Of a stretch of DNA of 64,000 bases, positions 50,547-59,651 are shown one piece after another. The notes under the pieces were generated by a model. It was not told where the DNA came from and ran no database searches. It worked only from the letters and a program-made list of their open reading frames with translations. Source of the stretch: Levilactobacillus mulengensis (GTDB taxonomy: Bacteria; Bacillota; Bacilli; Lactobacillales; Lactobacillaceae); contig NZ_RHNW01000002.1 in the NCBI RefSeq assembly GCF_003946045.1, forward strand, positions 186,001 to 250,000. The letters are read 5' to 3'. Made by a program: the position numbers and the translations under genes. Positions within the stretch are counted from its first letter, which is position 1. Each line of letters starts with the position of its first letter.

Positions 50547-51353
50547 CTAAAGGATAAATTCCTGAATCGCGTCTGCTACGCCGGACTCGTAGTCGTGCGG
50601 CGTCACAAACTTAGCAACGCGTTTAACCTCATCAATCCCGTTAGCCACGGAAACGGGCATTCCCACCTTCGTCAGCATGCCCAGGTCATTGGCGTTGTCG
50701 CCGATTGCCATGATTTCGTCGGCCCCCACGCCCAGCTTGCGCCCGAGGTCCAGAATCGCGGTTCCCTTGTCGACGCCGGCGTGGTTAACTTCCATATAGA
50801 TACCGGAAGAATAGGTACAGTTGATCTCATCAAACGCCGCGGTGATGGCTTGGAAAACGTTCTGGCGCACACCCAAGTCGGGGTTCATGACGATGACTTT
50901 CATGATTCGCTCGTTTTCAAATTGGTCAAAAGACCCGGTCATTTCGTCAAAGGTCACGCCGCGCGTCTTGAGGTAAGCCATGTCATCTGCCCGGGGCCGA
51001 TAGATGTACAAGTGGTCCAGCGTATAGACGTGGATGTCGACATCAAACTGCGTCATGATTTCAAACGCCTTTTTCGCTTCCGCAAACGGCATTTGATTGC
51101 TGACGATGACTTGATTGTCTTGATTTTCCACGACCACGCCACCATTGTATGACACGACATACTCACCGGGCTTCTGGTACAGGTCCAGTTGTTTCAACAG
51201 GTTTTGCACCGTCAAAAAGCTCCGACCGGTGTTGGGCACAAACTTCACGCCCTTGGCCGAGGCCGCCGCAATCGCGTCGATGTTGGCCCGAGAAATCGTG
51301 CCATCCGTCCGCAGCAGCGTTTCGTCTAAATCGCTGGTGATAATCTTGTACAA
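50547..51353 (-). CDS. Cof-type HAD-superfamily sugar/nucleotide phosphatase
   Basis: A 268-residue HAD phosphatase with a type-II cap. Motif I is SDLDETLLRTDG, motif II FVPNTGRSF, the Lys is in GVDKGTAILDLG and motif IV is MAIGDNANDLGML. The start is TTG at 51353 with GGGAG 9 nt before; the longer frame would include the promoter. Cof-type enzymes hydrolyse sugar phosphates, FMN or pyridoxal phosphate with low specificity. The promoter segment is duplicated upstream of the next gene. Confidence 0.88.
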   Translation of the reverse strand: MYKIITSDLDETLLRTDGTISRANIDAIAAASAKGVKFVPNTGRSFLTVQNLLKQLDLYQKPGEYVVSYNGGVVVENQDNQVIVSNQMPFAEAKKAFEIMTQFDVDIHVYTLDHLYIYRPRADDMAYLKTRGVTFDEMTGSFDQFENERIMKVIVMNPDLGVRQNVFQAITAAFDEINCTYSSGIYMEVNHAGVDKGTAILDLGRKLGVGADEIMAIGDNANDLGMLTKVGMPVSVANGIDEVKRVAKFVTPHDYESGVADAIQEFIL

Positions 51354-51362
51354 GGTAATCCG

Positions 51363-51420
51363 CTCCCTCTGTGGTTTAAGTTTAGTGTACCATGGGATTG
51401 ACAATAGGTATAGGCCAATC
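51363..51420 (-). repeat. HAD promoter segment, copy adjacent to the HAD gene
   Basis: CCCTCTGTGGTTTAAG ... TAGGCCAATC recurs, diverged, at 51765-51827 on the same strand (CCCTCTATGGCTTAAG ... TAGGCCAACC). It contains the 5' region and ribosome binding site of the HAD gene. Confidence 0.7.
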
Positions 51421-51436
51421 TATTTTGTTTCAAAAT

Positions 51437-51655
51437 CTATTCAAGCTTTAAGTGAGTCATAACTTCATACCGTGAAACTACTTCACCTTGACTAGCTTGT
51501 AAGTTCTTAACTACATCTTGATAATCTGATTCATCTTCTAGTCGTTCCAAGATTACTCTTTTCATAAAGGCCGTGACCGTTTCGCCATAAAAATCGGCTA
51601 ATACTTTAATCGCCTCATATTGATCATCTTTAAACCGTAATGATGTTACAGTCAT
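51437..51655 (-). CDS. Orphan ribbon-helix-helix antitoxin-like protein
   Basis: A 72-residue protein of the DUF6290/RelB-like antitoxin type: N-terminal strand TVTSLRFKDDQYEAIKVLADFYGETVTAFMKRVILERLEDE forms the RHH DNA-binding unit, and the rest is a flexible toxin-binding tail. No toxin gene (RelE/ParE type) follows; the next gene is the HAD phosphatase 32 nt beyond the stop and its own promoter. It is AT-rich and flanked by two copies of the HAD promoter segment, as if inserted there. Confidence 0.75.
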   Translation of the reverse strand: MTVTSLRFKDDQYEAIKVLADFYGETVTAFMKRVILERLEDESDYQDVVKNLQASQGEVVSRYEVMTHLKLE

Positions 51656-51764
51656 TTCGCAACACCTCCGTTGCCTTAATATAACACGTTAAGCCTTTAT
51701 CTAAAGCATATTCGTTCCGAACGAACTATTTCGTCGATTTAGCCCGGTAATATAAAGATGAACC

Positions 51765-51827
51765 CCTCCCTCTATGGCTTAAGCGTAGCGTCCCATATAG
51801 GATGAAAATAAGCTTAGGCCAACCCTG
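51765..51827 (-). repeat. Diverged second copy of the HAD promoter segment
   Basis: Similar over ~60 nt to 51363-51420, including the AGAGGGAG ribosome binding site, but followed by no HAD reading frame. It lies upstream of the antitoxin gene, so it may now drive that gene. Confidence 0.65.
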
Positions 51828-52049
51828 CCACTTGATAGCTCTTTACATATCAAATACAAAAATTTCGTTAATCAATCAGTATCTCCACTCCTCCGTACAT
51901 GCTATGATGAGGTGATATTAAATGGCTATCAGCGCAGAGGAGACGCAACCACATGGAGACTGACTAGTTTCAGCAGCTATTGCCATTCTAACTACCGCTA
52001 TCACCAAATTCGTTACCTACATCAATCTAAAGTTAGCAGGTGTTGCCTA

Positions 52050-52832
52050 ATGCTTAATGCACATTCATTGAACCAAGATTATCTATCTTGGCTAGACTCG
52101 AACACCACCTTTGAACAGCTCGGTCCAGAAAACGTTCGCATTGACAGTCCCTTCACCGACGCAATTGATGATGAGATTGTCATGTATGCCCTGCAACAGT
52201 CAGACAACATGATTCTCCTCACAGATGATGGTTGGACGCTCAACAATTTGGCCGCACGTGGCATTACCTTCTCGCGACCATCCCACCGTCAAAAACTCTT
52301 CCACAACCAATTAGTTGCTTATGGCGTCCAGCTTAGTGACGGTGATCTCGTCGTTCACAGTGACCGTCGTCATTTTGCTGAAGCAAAACACCGTTTACTT
52401 CAGGCAATCTTGTTCATCAATGACATGTTCACCTTAGCACCAACTGAAACCGCTCCAGTTTTTCTAGAAGATGTTGCCCATTTTCTGACGGAAAATAACA
52501 TTCGGACCAATCAAAATATGGCCTATGTTGGCGAAAGTGGTCTGATCCATAAATTTGATTTTTCTATTCCCGGTATCAACCAAATTCCCGCCAAACTCAT
52601 CAAAGTCTTGAGTAGTGCCAACAATTCATTACTAGCTAAGGCCACGTTAGCTGATATCGAGCAAACACGGCCAATTGTTCCTGGACCAACTAAATTCTAC
52701 GTTTTTCTGAATGACACGCCTAGCAAGCGTAAGTCCATCAATCCAGATATTTTGAGTCTGTTTCGCCTAAATCAAATCGTCCCACTACTCTATTCGCACC
52801 GAACGGACTACCTCACTGATTTGATCCGTTAA
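52050..52832 (+). CDS. DUF1828-DUF1829 protein
   Basis: About 260 residues from ATG 52050 (frame open from 51912, but the extra part has odd composition and no ribosome binding site). The N-terminal half fits DUF1828: DYLSWLDSNTTFEQLGPENVRIDSPFTDAIDDEIVMYALQ and ILLTDDGWTLNNL. The C-terminal half (~residues 130-260, IRTNQNMAYVGESGLIHKFDFSIP ... PTKFYVFLNDTP) fits DUF1829. The function is unknown; such proteins occur sporadically and near mobile or toxin-antitoxin genes. More AT-rich than the backbone. A ribosome binding site is weak (AGCAGG). Confidence 0.7.
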   Translation: MLNAHSLNQDYLSWLDSNTTFEQLGPENVRIDSPFTDAIDDEIVMYALQQSDNMILLTDDGWTLNNLAARGITFSRPSHRQKLFHNQLVAYGVQLSDGDLVVHSDRRHFAEAKHRLLQAILFINDMFTLAPTETAPVFLEDVAHFLTENNIRTNQNMAYVGESGLIHKFDFSIPGINQIPAKLIKVLSSANNSLLAKATLADIEQTRPIVPGPTKFYVFLNDTPSKRKSINPDILSLFRLNQIVPLLYSHRTDYLTDLIR

Positions 52833-52909
52833 TATAGCTAGCCCACAAGTGTTGACCCCCACCAGGAAAAGTGGTTAACTAAACGCAACTTGAGGAGGTA
52901 ACACACAAT

Positions 52910-53233
52910 ATGACAATTCCGACTGTGATTACGAATTTTATCACCACCACTAATAACGCTGATTCAACCGGCTTCGTCGCCCTTTTCACCGCTGACGCTG
53001 TCCTGAATGATTGGGGCACTGAATACCACGGCCCCAGTGAAATTGCGAAATGGAATCAAACCGACAACATCGGTAAGCAATCCCACTTTGAGCTCGTCGC
53101 CGCTACCCAAAATGACAACGGCAGCTGGACGGTCAACCTAACCGTTAGCGGCAACGGCTTTAACGGCACCAGCCCCTTCCAAATGACGGTTGTGGGCGAG
53201 CAGTTACAAAGTGTTCAGATTTTACCAGATTAA
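52910..53233 (+). CDS. SnoaL/NTF2-fold protein
   Basis: A 107-residue single-domain protein. ITNFITTTNNADSTGFVALFTADAVLNDWGTEYHGPSEIAKW is the typical start of the SnoaL-like (NTF2) fold: helix, then strands lining a pocket. The length is slightly short. AGGAGGT lies 10 nt before the ATG. Known relatives are isomerases, hydrolases or ligand binders, so the reaction is open. Monocistronic with a terminator. Confidence 0.8.
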   Translation: MTIPTVITNFITTTNNADSTGFVALFTADAVLNDWGTEYHGPSEIAKWNQTDNIGKQSHFELVAATQNDNGSWTVNLTVSGNGFNGTSPFQMTVVGEQLQSVQILPD

Positions 53234-53238
53234 TCTCA

Positions 53239-53280
53239 AAAACGCCCGTCACCTATTTTTGCAGGTGACGAGCGTTTTTG
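53239..53280 (+). terminator. Terminator
   Basis: AAAAACGCCCGTCACCT pairs with AGGTGACGAGCGTTTTT (one mismatch). Confidence 0.9.
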
Positions 53281-53347
53281 TTTGGAATCGTTAGAAAATT
53301 GTCCGCGACAAGTTTCTAAAAAGTCAGTACTATTTTATTAATCCGCG

Positions 53348-54232
53348 TTATTTCAGGTAAAGTTTCTGTAGCTTCGTTTGATCTGCCTTTGTCAGTCCCA
53401 AGCCCTTTTGCAGGTACTTGTCTACTGACCCATACTTCTTGTTGATGGCAGAGAAGGCCGCGTTCAAGTAGGACTTCTTGACACTCATCATGTCAGTCAT
53501 CATCTTAATGGTGGCGGCGTCTGCGCCCTTATCTTTCAATTGTTGAATGGCGGCCTTATTGCTGGCGGCCAGGTACTTGTTCGATAACAGGTAGTCACTC
53601 ATAACCGTCTTACGGTTCACGCCTAAGGCAGTCAAGACTAAAGCAGTTCCCACACCCGTCCGGTCCTTACCGGCAGTACAGTGCCAGAGCACAGCTTGGC
53701 CCTTAGGATTCTTCAACAGTACCTTAAACATCTTCTTGTAGGCCGTCTGCCCCTGCTTAGTCATGACCATGGCCTTGTAGCCGTCCTGCATGACCTTGTT
53801 GCCATCCTTACTCGTCAGCGAGAACTGTTGGGAAACATCTTTCACGACCGGGTCGAACACGTAGTTCACGCCTGACATTTTCACGTCGGGATCCTTGGCG
53901 GCTTCCGCCTTGGAACGCAAATCAATATCAGTCCGGACGTGGTAAGTCTTCTTCAGCTTCTGAACATCCGCCTTGGTCAGCTTGTTTAGAGCCGCTGCCC
54001 GCAACAGCACGTGGGCCTTGACCGTCTTCCCCGTCTTAGTTCGGTAGCCGCCTAGGTCACGAACATTGACGGCACCTTTCAGTTTGATTTGTGACCCAGT
54101 CTTGGTGCTGGCACTAGTCGCCACCGCATGTGTGGCCGCTTGAACGGGTGTGGCCACTACCTGGGCACCCAACCCCAGCGTGACCAAAACGGTTCCCAAC
54201 GAAAGTCCTAACCGTAACTTAGATTTCAACAT
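53348..54232 (-). CDS. Secreted tyrosine-protein phosphatase (PTP3/LipA-like)
   Basis: A 294-residue exported protein. The signal peptide ends near VQA-AT. The PF13350-type phosphatase domain starts with GAVNVRDLGGYRTKTGKTVK and LLRAAALNKLT; the P-loop HCTAGKDRTG (~182-191) carries catalytic Cys and Arg. The C-terminus is helical (VDKYLQKGLGLTKADQTKLQKLYLK). Family members hydrolyse phosphotyrosine or phosphoinositides outside the cell. AGGAGGT lies 5 nt before the ATG. Confidence 0.9.
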   Translation of the reverse strand: MLKSKLRLGLSLGTVLVTLGLGAQVVATPVQAATHAVATSASTKTGSQIKLKGAVNVRDLGGYRTKTGKTVKAHVLLRAAALNKLTKADVQKLKKTYHVRTDIDLRSKAEAAKDPDVKMSGVNYVFDPVVKDVSQQFSLTSKDGNKVMQDGYKAMVMTKQGQTAYKKMFKVLLKNPKGQAVLWHCTAGKDRTGVGTALVLTALGVNRKTVMSDYLLSNKYLAASNKAAIQQLKDKGADAATIKMMTDMMSVKKSYLNAAFSAINKKYGSVDKYLQKGLGLTKADQTKLQKLYLK

Positions 54233-54690
54233 AATCTACCTCCTAATTTTTACGCCAAAATCAGGATAACAAGCTACTGTAGATTTTTGATATGAATGCT
54301 GTAAAGGTCTTGTAGACGTCTGATTACAATTTTTATAATCAGTGTCACTATCATTTTCGTTACTTTTTTTAAAATCTGAGAAGTCACAGTCCATTGACTT
54401 TTCAGCCCCCTTTCAAGCATTTTTGCTTAAAGTGAAAAGGGTCACACAAAGGTCGCAAATAACTACAAATTTTCGCGTCACGACGGCTATCAGTGAATTT
54501 TCAGTCCATTATTTTGACGACAGCTAAACCGGCAACGAGGATAATCGTTTTCGACGATTAACTACCATTTACTATAACTGTTTTATGTTATTATTAAATT
54601 ATCAATGAAACACACGACCGCGTCCGTTTTTTCGGATCTGCTTCTGACATCCCCTGCCACGGCCAATGTGTAGGATAGGAGCAGACTCTT
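54233..54690. other. Long divergent intergenic region upstream of the LPQTN protein
   Basis: An AT-rich region of 458 nt without a credible gene. It holds small hairpins: CTTTCAAGCA/TGCTTAAAG near 54410-54440 flanked by CCC/GGG, and TAATCGT/ACGATTA at 54542-54560. A GC-rich box lies before the adhesin ribosome binding site. The length suggests an extended control region for the adhesin gene. No operator is recognised. Confidence 0.5.
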
Positions 54691-57633
54691 ATGAAACAAG
54701 CACACACACCGACCACGACCAAGGTCCATTACAAGCTTTACAAGGCTGGTAAATTCTGGCTAGTTGGTACACTGGCCACGGTATCTTTGGTGGCTAGTTT
54801 GGCGGTCACCAACTCTGCTCAGGCAGATACGGCCGCGACCACTAATTCAGACGCAACGGACAGCTCAGTTGAATCGGAAACGAGTTCTACCGATAGCAAG
54901 GCTGTTGTCCTTCCGAAATCAACGGATTCTTCAACTACTAAGTCCGACACCGATGACACCAAGACTAGCGACGTCGATGAAACGACCACTCCCGCAACTA
55001 GTAAGGGAACTGATTCATCTGATAAAGGAACCAGCGAGCCGGCCTCAACCAATTCTGAAACAACTGATTCAAATAACAGTACAGAGAAATCAGACACTGA
55101 ATCTTCCACAAACTCTACTGCTACAGGTGCGCTCAACACTCAGTCAACCACGCAATCTTTAAATACCAGTAACGATAACAGCGTACCAGCTGACTCAACA
55201 ACTAATACAAATGTCTCAAGGATTCCAGCACAAACAGTCAAGACCTCTGCTGTACTGGCTTCCAGTGGCTTAACTGTGAAGAAGTCTGTTGACTCATTAA
55301 TGAAGTTGCGTCTTGCTCCAAAGTCGCTGAAACATACAGCCGTTTCTCCTGTAGCCGAAACAATGACAGATACAACCACCGGGGTTAAGCCGACTGCACC
55401 TACGCTTTCAGCTGTACCTTTTGTCAACAATCTCTATATCACCGCAACTGGTGAATATGTTTTATACAACGCAAAGGCTTCAGCCAATGTCTATCCTTAC
55501 GTCGTCACAAACTATACTACGTCCAAAGGAAACACAATTATTCAGCCTTATGATTTGCGAATTCAATTATATGGATTCTACGTCATTTTACCCCAAACAA
55601 TTTCTGGTAACCTCACTGAATTTCAAACGGCTGCTGATGCATACGTAACAGCCTTACAACATTTTACGCTACCAGATTCTACCGGTGCCCAGCAAAACGT
55701 TTTCGACATCCAAAGTATTACTGCCTTTGATTTGGGGCTCACTACTGACGGTACCAGCCGACAAGTTTATTACTTCAGACCCAACGACGGGGCAAAAATC
55801 GTCACAATTCCCAGTACCGCTCCAGCTCAGCATTATCAGCCTGCCTTACAATTGCCCATTTCCACCGGAAGCTCTGCCAACGGACCCTTACCAGCCGTTC
55901 AAATTAACGCACCCGTACCTAATGTTACTACCCCAACTATGGACCAATACATTGCGTCTGCTAAAGAATATGATATTTTATTTGCAGGAACCAACAGCTT
56001 TAGCTCGCTATACAAGGGCCAATTCGGCTACACCTTAATTCCAACAAGCAATCTCATCGCCAATGCACCAGACGTATATATGTTAGGTGAGATACCAAAT
56101 TTGGATGGAAGTACTGCTCGTTGGGCTCATACCCTGACCTACGTACACGTCCCCGTAACCGATACCTACAACGTGATGAATGCTGCTGGGACTCTACTTA
56201 AAAAGATTACTGTCAATAATCAAGATGGTTCCACCTATCAAAGAACAGGCATGATTGATACTGTTTCTAACCTGGATAGTTTGTCTAACAGTATCACTTC
56301 AGATAACACCAGTTTCACTGTTACTAATACAACTTCTACTCCTCTAAGTAAAAATTACTGGGGTATATCAACACTTACATCTACCACAAGTGACAATCCA
56401 GGAACTACCACTCAAGAGGCGACACTTATGCCTACCTCTTTGGAAGTTTCCGACCCAACAATAGGTGTACCCGGGAACATCTACACGGTCACCCTAAAAA
56501 ACATTCAGACGACTCTCACCCCTAAAGATGGGACACTAATTGCTGGTCAAAGTTGGGACCCCGCGGATACATTAACCGGCCTTTCACCTGATGGCAGCGC
56601 GTTAGCTGTTGATGATGCTATCCATGGCCTAACACCGACTCTCGGTTCTTTGACCTACACTATTACTGACGCCAACAACAAACCAGCCGATGAAGAATCC
56701 CTGAAAACACCTGGCACTTACTACATCAGCTACAGCTATTTAGACGCTCAAGGAAATACAACGACGAGCACAACCAGATCAACTGTAACTGTTGCCCCAA
56801 ACAAAGCGGCCCTCACAATTGCGCAACCAACAATTTCACTGACTGCTGGTAGCGCCTGGAATCCGACTGCTAACGTCACTAGCATTACAGCTGCTAATGG
56901 TACTAACGTCAAACCGGCCGATGCCTTAACTGATAAATCCTTAACGGTAACTGTCAAGGATAAAGATGGAAATCCTGTCACGATTGATTCTTCGACCAAG
57001 CCTGGCACCTACACCGTCGTCTACCACTATACCGACCCAACTACAAAACTGGATGTCGTCTCTGACCCCGTCACGTTGACCATTGCCCCCGCCCCAACCA
57101 CTGGCGGCGCATCCACGCCGGACAACGGTGAAACGCCAACCACACCGACGACACCTGTCAAACCAACTAATCCAGCCAAAACGACGAAGCCAGCGAAGAC
57201 GGTTCGTCCTGCGAAACCAGTGACTGCCAAGGGGGTCGCCATCAAGGATCCGCCAATCAGAGCCATCGGTGAGCCACAGTACACCCCAGGCATTCAGACG
57301 GGCGTTACCTTCAACAACGCACCCCTTTCCGGTGGTGAAGCTGCAGCGGCTTTAGAAAATCAGAACGGCCAGGCCAATCCGGCAACCGTGTTAACCCAGG
57401 CCCAAGCCGACCAGTTAGCCGCTGAACGAACGACTGCACGTGAGGATGCTGATCGTAACGCCAACGCTAACAACGCCAACCAAAAGAACCAGCAAAACCA
57501 ACTGGCTGACGGCACCAACGCCACTACCACGTTGCCGCAAACCAATGACCAGACCGCTACCTGGACCGCCCAACTCGGCGTCCTCCTGCTGGGCTTGGCC
57601 GGTGCACTGGGTTTCCGGCGCAAACGTAACTAA
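54691..57633 (+). CDS. LPQTN-anchored surface protein with KxYKxGKxW signal peptide
   Basis: A 980-residue cell-wall protein. The N-terminus has the KLYKAGKFW motif of Ser-rich glycoprotein-type signal peptides, then a ~150-residue Ser/Thr/Asp-rich stretch. The middle (~235-610) is a large unassigned globular part (NNLYITATGEYVLYNAKASANVYPYVV). Two tandem Ig-like repeats follow (~620-800; LIAGQSWDPAD and LTAGSAWNPTA with TPGTYYISYSY and KPGTYTVVYHY). A Thr/Pro/Lys linker, an Asn/Gln-rich stretch and the sorting signal LPQTND with a hydrophobic helix and RRKRN end it. Likely a sortase-anchored adhesin, possibly glycosylated. Confidence 0.9.
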   Translation: MKQAHTPTTTKVHYKLYKAGKFWLVGTLATVSLVASLAVTNSAQADTAATTNSDATDSSVESETSSTDSKAVVLPKSTDSSTTKSDTDDTKTSDVDETTTPATSKGTDSSDKGTSEPASTNSETTDSNNSTEKSDTESSTNSTATGALNTQSTTQSLNTSNDNSVPADSTTNTNVSRIPAQTVKTSAVLASSGLTVKKSVDSLMKLRLAPKSLKHTAVSPVAETMTDTTTGVKPTAPTLSAVPFVNNLYITATGEYVLYNAKASANVYPYVVTNYTTSKGNTIIQPYDLRIQLYGFYVILPQTISGNLTEFQTAADAYVTALQHFTLPDSTGAQQNVFDIQSITAFDLGLTTDGTSRQVYYFRPNDGAKIVTIPSTAPAQHYQPALQLPISTGSSANGPLPAVQINAPVPNVTTPTMDQYIASAKEYDILFAGTNSFSSLYKGQFGYTLIPTSNLIANAPDVYMLGEIPNLDGSTARWAHTLTYVHVPVTDTYNVMNAAGTLLKKITVNNQDGSTYQRTGMIDTVSNLDSLSNSITSDNTSFTVTNTTSTPLSKNYWGISTLTSTTSDNPGTTTQEATLMPTSLEVSDPTIGVPGNIYTVTLKNIQTTLTPKDGTLIAGQSWDPADTLTGLSPDGSALAVDDAIHGLTPTLGSLTYTITDANNKPADEESLKTPGTYYISYSYLDAQGNTTTSTTRSTVTVAPNKAALTIAQPTISLTAGSAWNPTANVTSITAANGTNVKPADALTDKSLTVTVKDKDGNPVTIDSSTKPGTYTVVYHYTDPTTKLDVVSDPVTLTIAPAPTTGGASTPDNGETPTTPTTPVKPTNPAKTTKPAKTVRPAKPVTAKGVAIKDPPIRAIGEPQYTPGIQTGVTFNNAPLSGGEAAAALENQNGQANPATVLTQAQADQLAAERTTAREDADRNANANNANQKNQQNQLADGTNATTTLPQTNDQTATWTAQLGVLLLGLAGALGFRRKRN

Positions 57634-57644
57634 TTTTACACACT

Positions 57645-57689
57645 AAACGCGTGACCCTAGCCCTATTCGGCTGTGGTCACGCGTTTTTT
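57645..57689 (+). terminator. Terminator of the adhesin gene
   Basis: AAACGCGTGACC pairs with GGTCACGCGTTTT, then T-run. Confidence 0.9.
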
Positions 57690-57748
57690 GACGGTTGGCT
57701 TACGTGCGTCGTAAGCACCTAATAACTGACCGTATTGAAATACAGACT

Positions 57749-57794
57749 AAAAATAAGGTAGCCCTTCCTCGATTTTTGGGGGACTATCTTATTT
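57749..57794 (-). terminator. Terminator for minus-strand transcripts beyond the TnpB/remnant region
   Basis: AAATAAGGTAGCCC pairs imperfectly with GGGACTATCTTATTT; T-rich on the minus strand. Apart from this, 57795-57929 shows nothing I can name. Confidence 0.6.
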
Positions 57795-57929
57795 CCATGC
57801 CTTAAGCGGCTGTCGGGTTTAATTCACGGCGGCCAGCCGGTCGCTGTGTAAAATTTCATAGTAAATAAGCTGCTAACTCAGTTTTTTTCTCGAATGCCGG
57901 CACTTGGGGAATATTTTTTAAAGGCGAAT

Positions 57930-58013
57930 TTAGAGCTTTTTTTGTTCCTTATATCTCTTAACGGCATATGGAACGATCATGCTGATTGCTATGTAGGCAA
58001 AGATGTACCCGAC
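57930..58013 (-). pseudogene. C-terminal fragment of a membrane protein cut by the TnpB element
   Basis: The minus strand directly after the element's right end reads VGYIFAYIAISMIVPYAV followed by a Lys/Glu-rich tail and a stop (27 codons). The hydrophobic helix plus charged tail looks like the end of a permease. No N-terminal part lies beyond the other end of the element, so the rest was deleted or moved. The identity is unknown. Confidence 0.6.
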
Positions 58014-58175
58014 GTCAATTGCCCCTGAATAAATTCAGAGGCTTGTCGCTCACGTGTCTTGCGACACAGTAGTCCAACATGTCCTGTTAAGACACTCCTA
58101 CTCGTAGTGGCAACATCATCGGGTAATTGACGGCTACCCGTTTAACTATCAGGATCTACCCAACAGTCGTTAGTT
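58014..58175 (-). ncRNA. Putative omega-RNA (reRNA) scaffold and right end of the TnpB element
   Basis: The last part of tnpB and ~140 nt after it are structured: CGGGTA/TACCCG-type pairs, GTGTCGCAAGACAC, and the terminal hairpin CCTCTGAATTTATTCAGGGG (58041-58022). The element ends near CAATTGAC at 58014. This layout matches the 3' omega-RNA of IS200/IS605 TnpB. The guide would be the ~16-20 nt that follow on the minus strand (58013 downwards), currently host-gene sequence. Confidence 0.65.
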
Positions 58176-59376
58176 TCTTAATCTTTGGGTGCTTGATACC
58201 GTTCAACCAATCTCGGCCGAGCATCTCAATATTCATGGCTCCCAAGCGGTCATCGTTACAACGATACTGGCACTGTTGACACCAGTACTCGTGAGTCTCG
58301 TGATGACGATTGGTCTTCTCAACTAGGCCACACTTCGGACATCTCTGCGAAGTGAATGCTGGGTTCACCTTCACAACGGTACTTTGAACAGCCTGAGCCT
58401 TGTACGTTAAGAATGATTCTAGCTGGAAGAAAGACCAGGAACGATGGCTGTTTCGTAAGGGCTTAGGCAGATCATCGGTGTTGAATGTCACGTTGGTTAA
58501 GTCTTCCAAAACAAAGAGTGTATGCGAACCGTATCGTGCAACGAGTGTCTTAGCTAGCCGATGATTCACATCAGTTATCCAGCAGTTCTCTCGTTGCGCT
58601 AGCCGTTTCAACTTTTTCTTGGCAGATTTAGTACCTTTACTTTGTAGTTGTCGACGAATCTCCAGGAACTTCTTTCGTTTAAGTAAGATTTTTTGACCAT
58701 CAAAAAATAGTACCTTGCCTTCATTATCAAAGATAGTCGCTAGAAAACGCAGACCACGGTCAATACCCACAATTTGAGGGCTATCCTTGGGATTGAAATC
58801 ACTAGTTTCCTTCGTGATACCAATATGCAAAAACCACTTACCCTGGGTGTGGACCAGCTTAGCGGTACCCAGCTTCCAGTCGTCGGTGAAGTATTTCTCG
58901 AATCCTTTATCAGTGAACCCCAACTTAGTTCGTTTACCTAGAGTCGTTATTGAGATCTGTTGCATCTTGTCGACAAAAGAGTAATTACTCTGGCGAACCA
59001 GATCTGCTTGTGGTCGTCGAAACTGGATGGGGTTCACCAACCAGTTCAGGTCTCTAGGAACTTGAACCCACTTCTTTTCCTCGTTCTGGTAACGGTAAGG
59101 GTGTTGCTTCATTTGTTCCTGAACAGTTTTGTAGCGAGCTACTACTGTCCGAAAAACAGATTGGACCATCTGACTGTTAAGTGAGGATTCTTGCCGAAAC
59201 ATTTTGTACAGTTGGTGATTGATTTTTAACCAGCTTAACTGAAATTCATGGTCAAAGATCCATTGACTAACAATATTAGCTAATCGTTGATACTCTTGAC
59301 TCATTGCTGAAAATTGTTCTGCCTGATTCGTGTCTGGATAGAGTCTCAGCTTAATTGTTCGCCCTAGTTTAACCAA
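58156..59376 (-). CDS. tnpB: IS200/IS605-family TnpB (RNA-guided nuclease)
   Basis: A 406-residue TnpB. The RuvC triad is intact: Asp in GIDRGLRF (~204), Glu in LFVLEDLTN (~290) and Asp in CNDDRLGAMNI (~375). The zinc finger CPKCG ... CQQC lies between the last two. The N-terminus GRTIKLRLYPDTNQAEQF is typical. No tnpA transposase is nearby, so the element cannot move by itself. AT-richer than the backbone. As a known TnpB it may cut DNA next to its target-adjacent motif under omega-RNA guidance. Confidence 0.93.
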   Translation of the reverse strand: MVKLGRTIKLRLYPDTNQAEQFSAMSQEYQRLANIVSQWIFDHEFQLSWLKINHQLYKMFRQESSLNSQMVQSVFRTVVARYKTVQEQMKQHPYRYQNEEKKWVQVPRDLNWLVNPIQFRRPQADLVRQSNYSFVDKMQQISITTLGKRTKLGFTDKGFEKYFTDDWKLGTAKLVHTQGKWFLHIGITKETSDFNPKDSPQIVGIDRGLRFLATIFDNEGKVLFFDGQKILLKRKKFLEIRRQLQSKGTKSAKKKLKRLAQRENCWITDVNHRLAKTLVARYGSHTLFVLEDLTNVTFNTDDLPKPLRNSHRSWSFFQLESFLTYKAQAVQSTVVKVNPAFTSQRCPKCGLVEKTNRHHETHEYWCQQCQYRCNDDRLGAMNIEMLGRDWLNGIKHPKIKKLTTVG

Positions 59377-59651
59377 TGGATACCTCCCCTGTAGATTGGG
59401 TTAAGTATACCATTTTTAGTTCTTTTGGGGAACGTATGTTTCAAAAAAGATTATTAAGTTCTGGTATTCATCCTGCGATTAAAATCGCAAGTTTTCTGCT
59501 TAGTCTTTAATAAATAAAAACCTCACCAATTTATTTGATGAGGTTATCATATCGTGAATTTACTGCCAATCATAGGCGGTCAGTTATTACGTGCGTCCCA
59601 CCCATTGTGATAACATTAACCTAAGCTCTAAAATTTTAGGAGGTCTTGGGT

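Noticed and set aside
50481-51152. 223-codon frame on the plus strand
   Set aside because: It covers structured element copy 4 and runs antisense to the HAD phosphatase, without a ribosome binding site.
51912-52049. 46-codon N-terminal extension of the DUF1828/1829 gene
   Set aside because: Composition unlike the family, no ribosome binding site, and the DUF1828 similarity begins just after ATG 52050.
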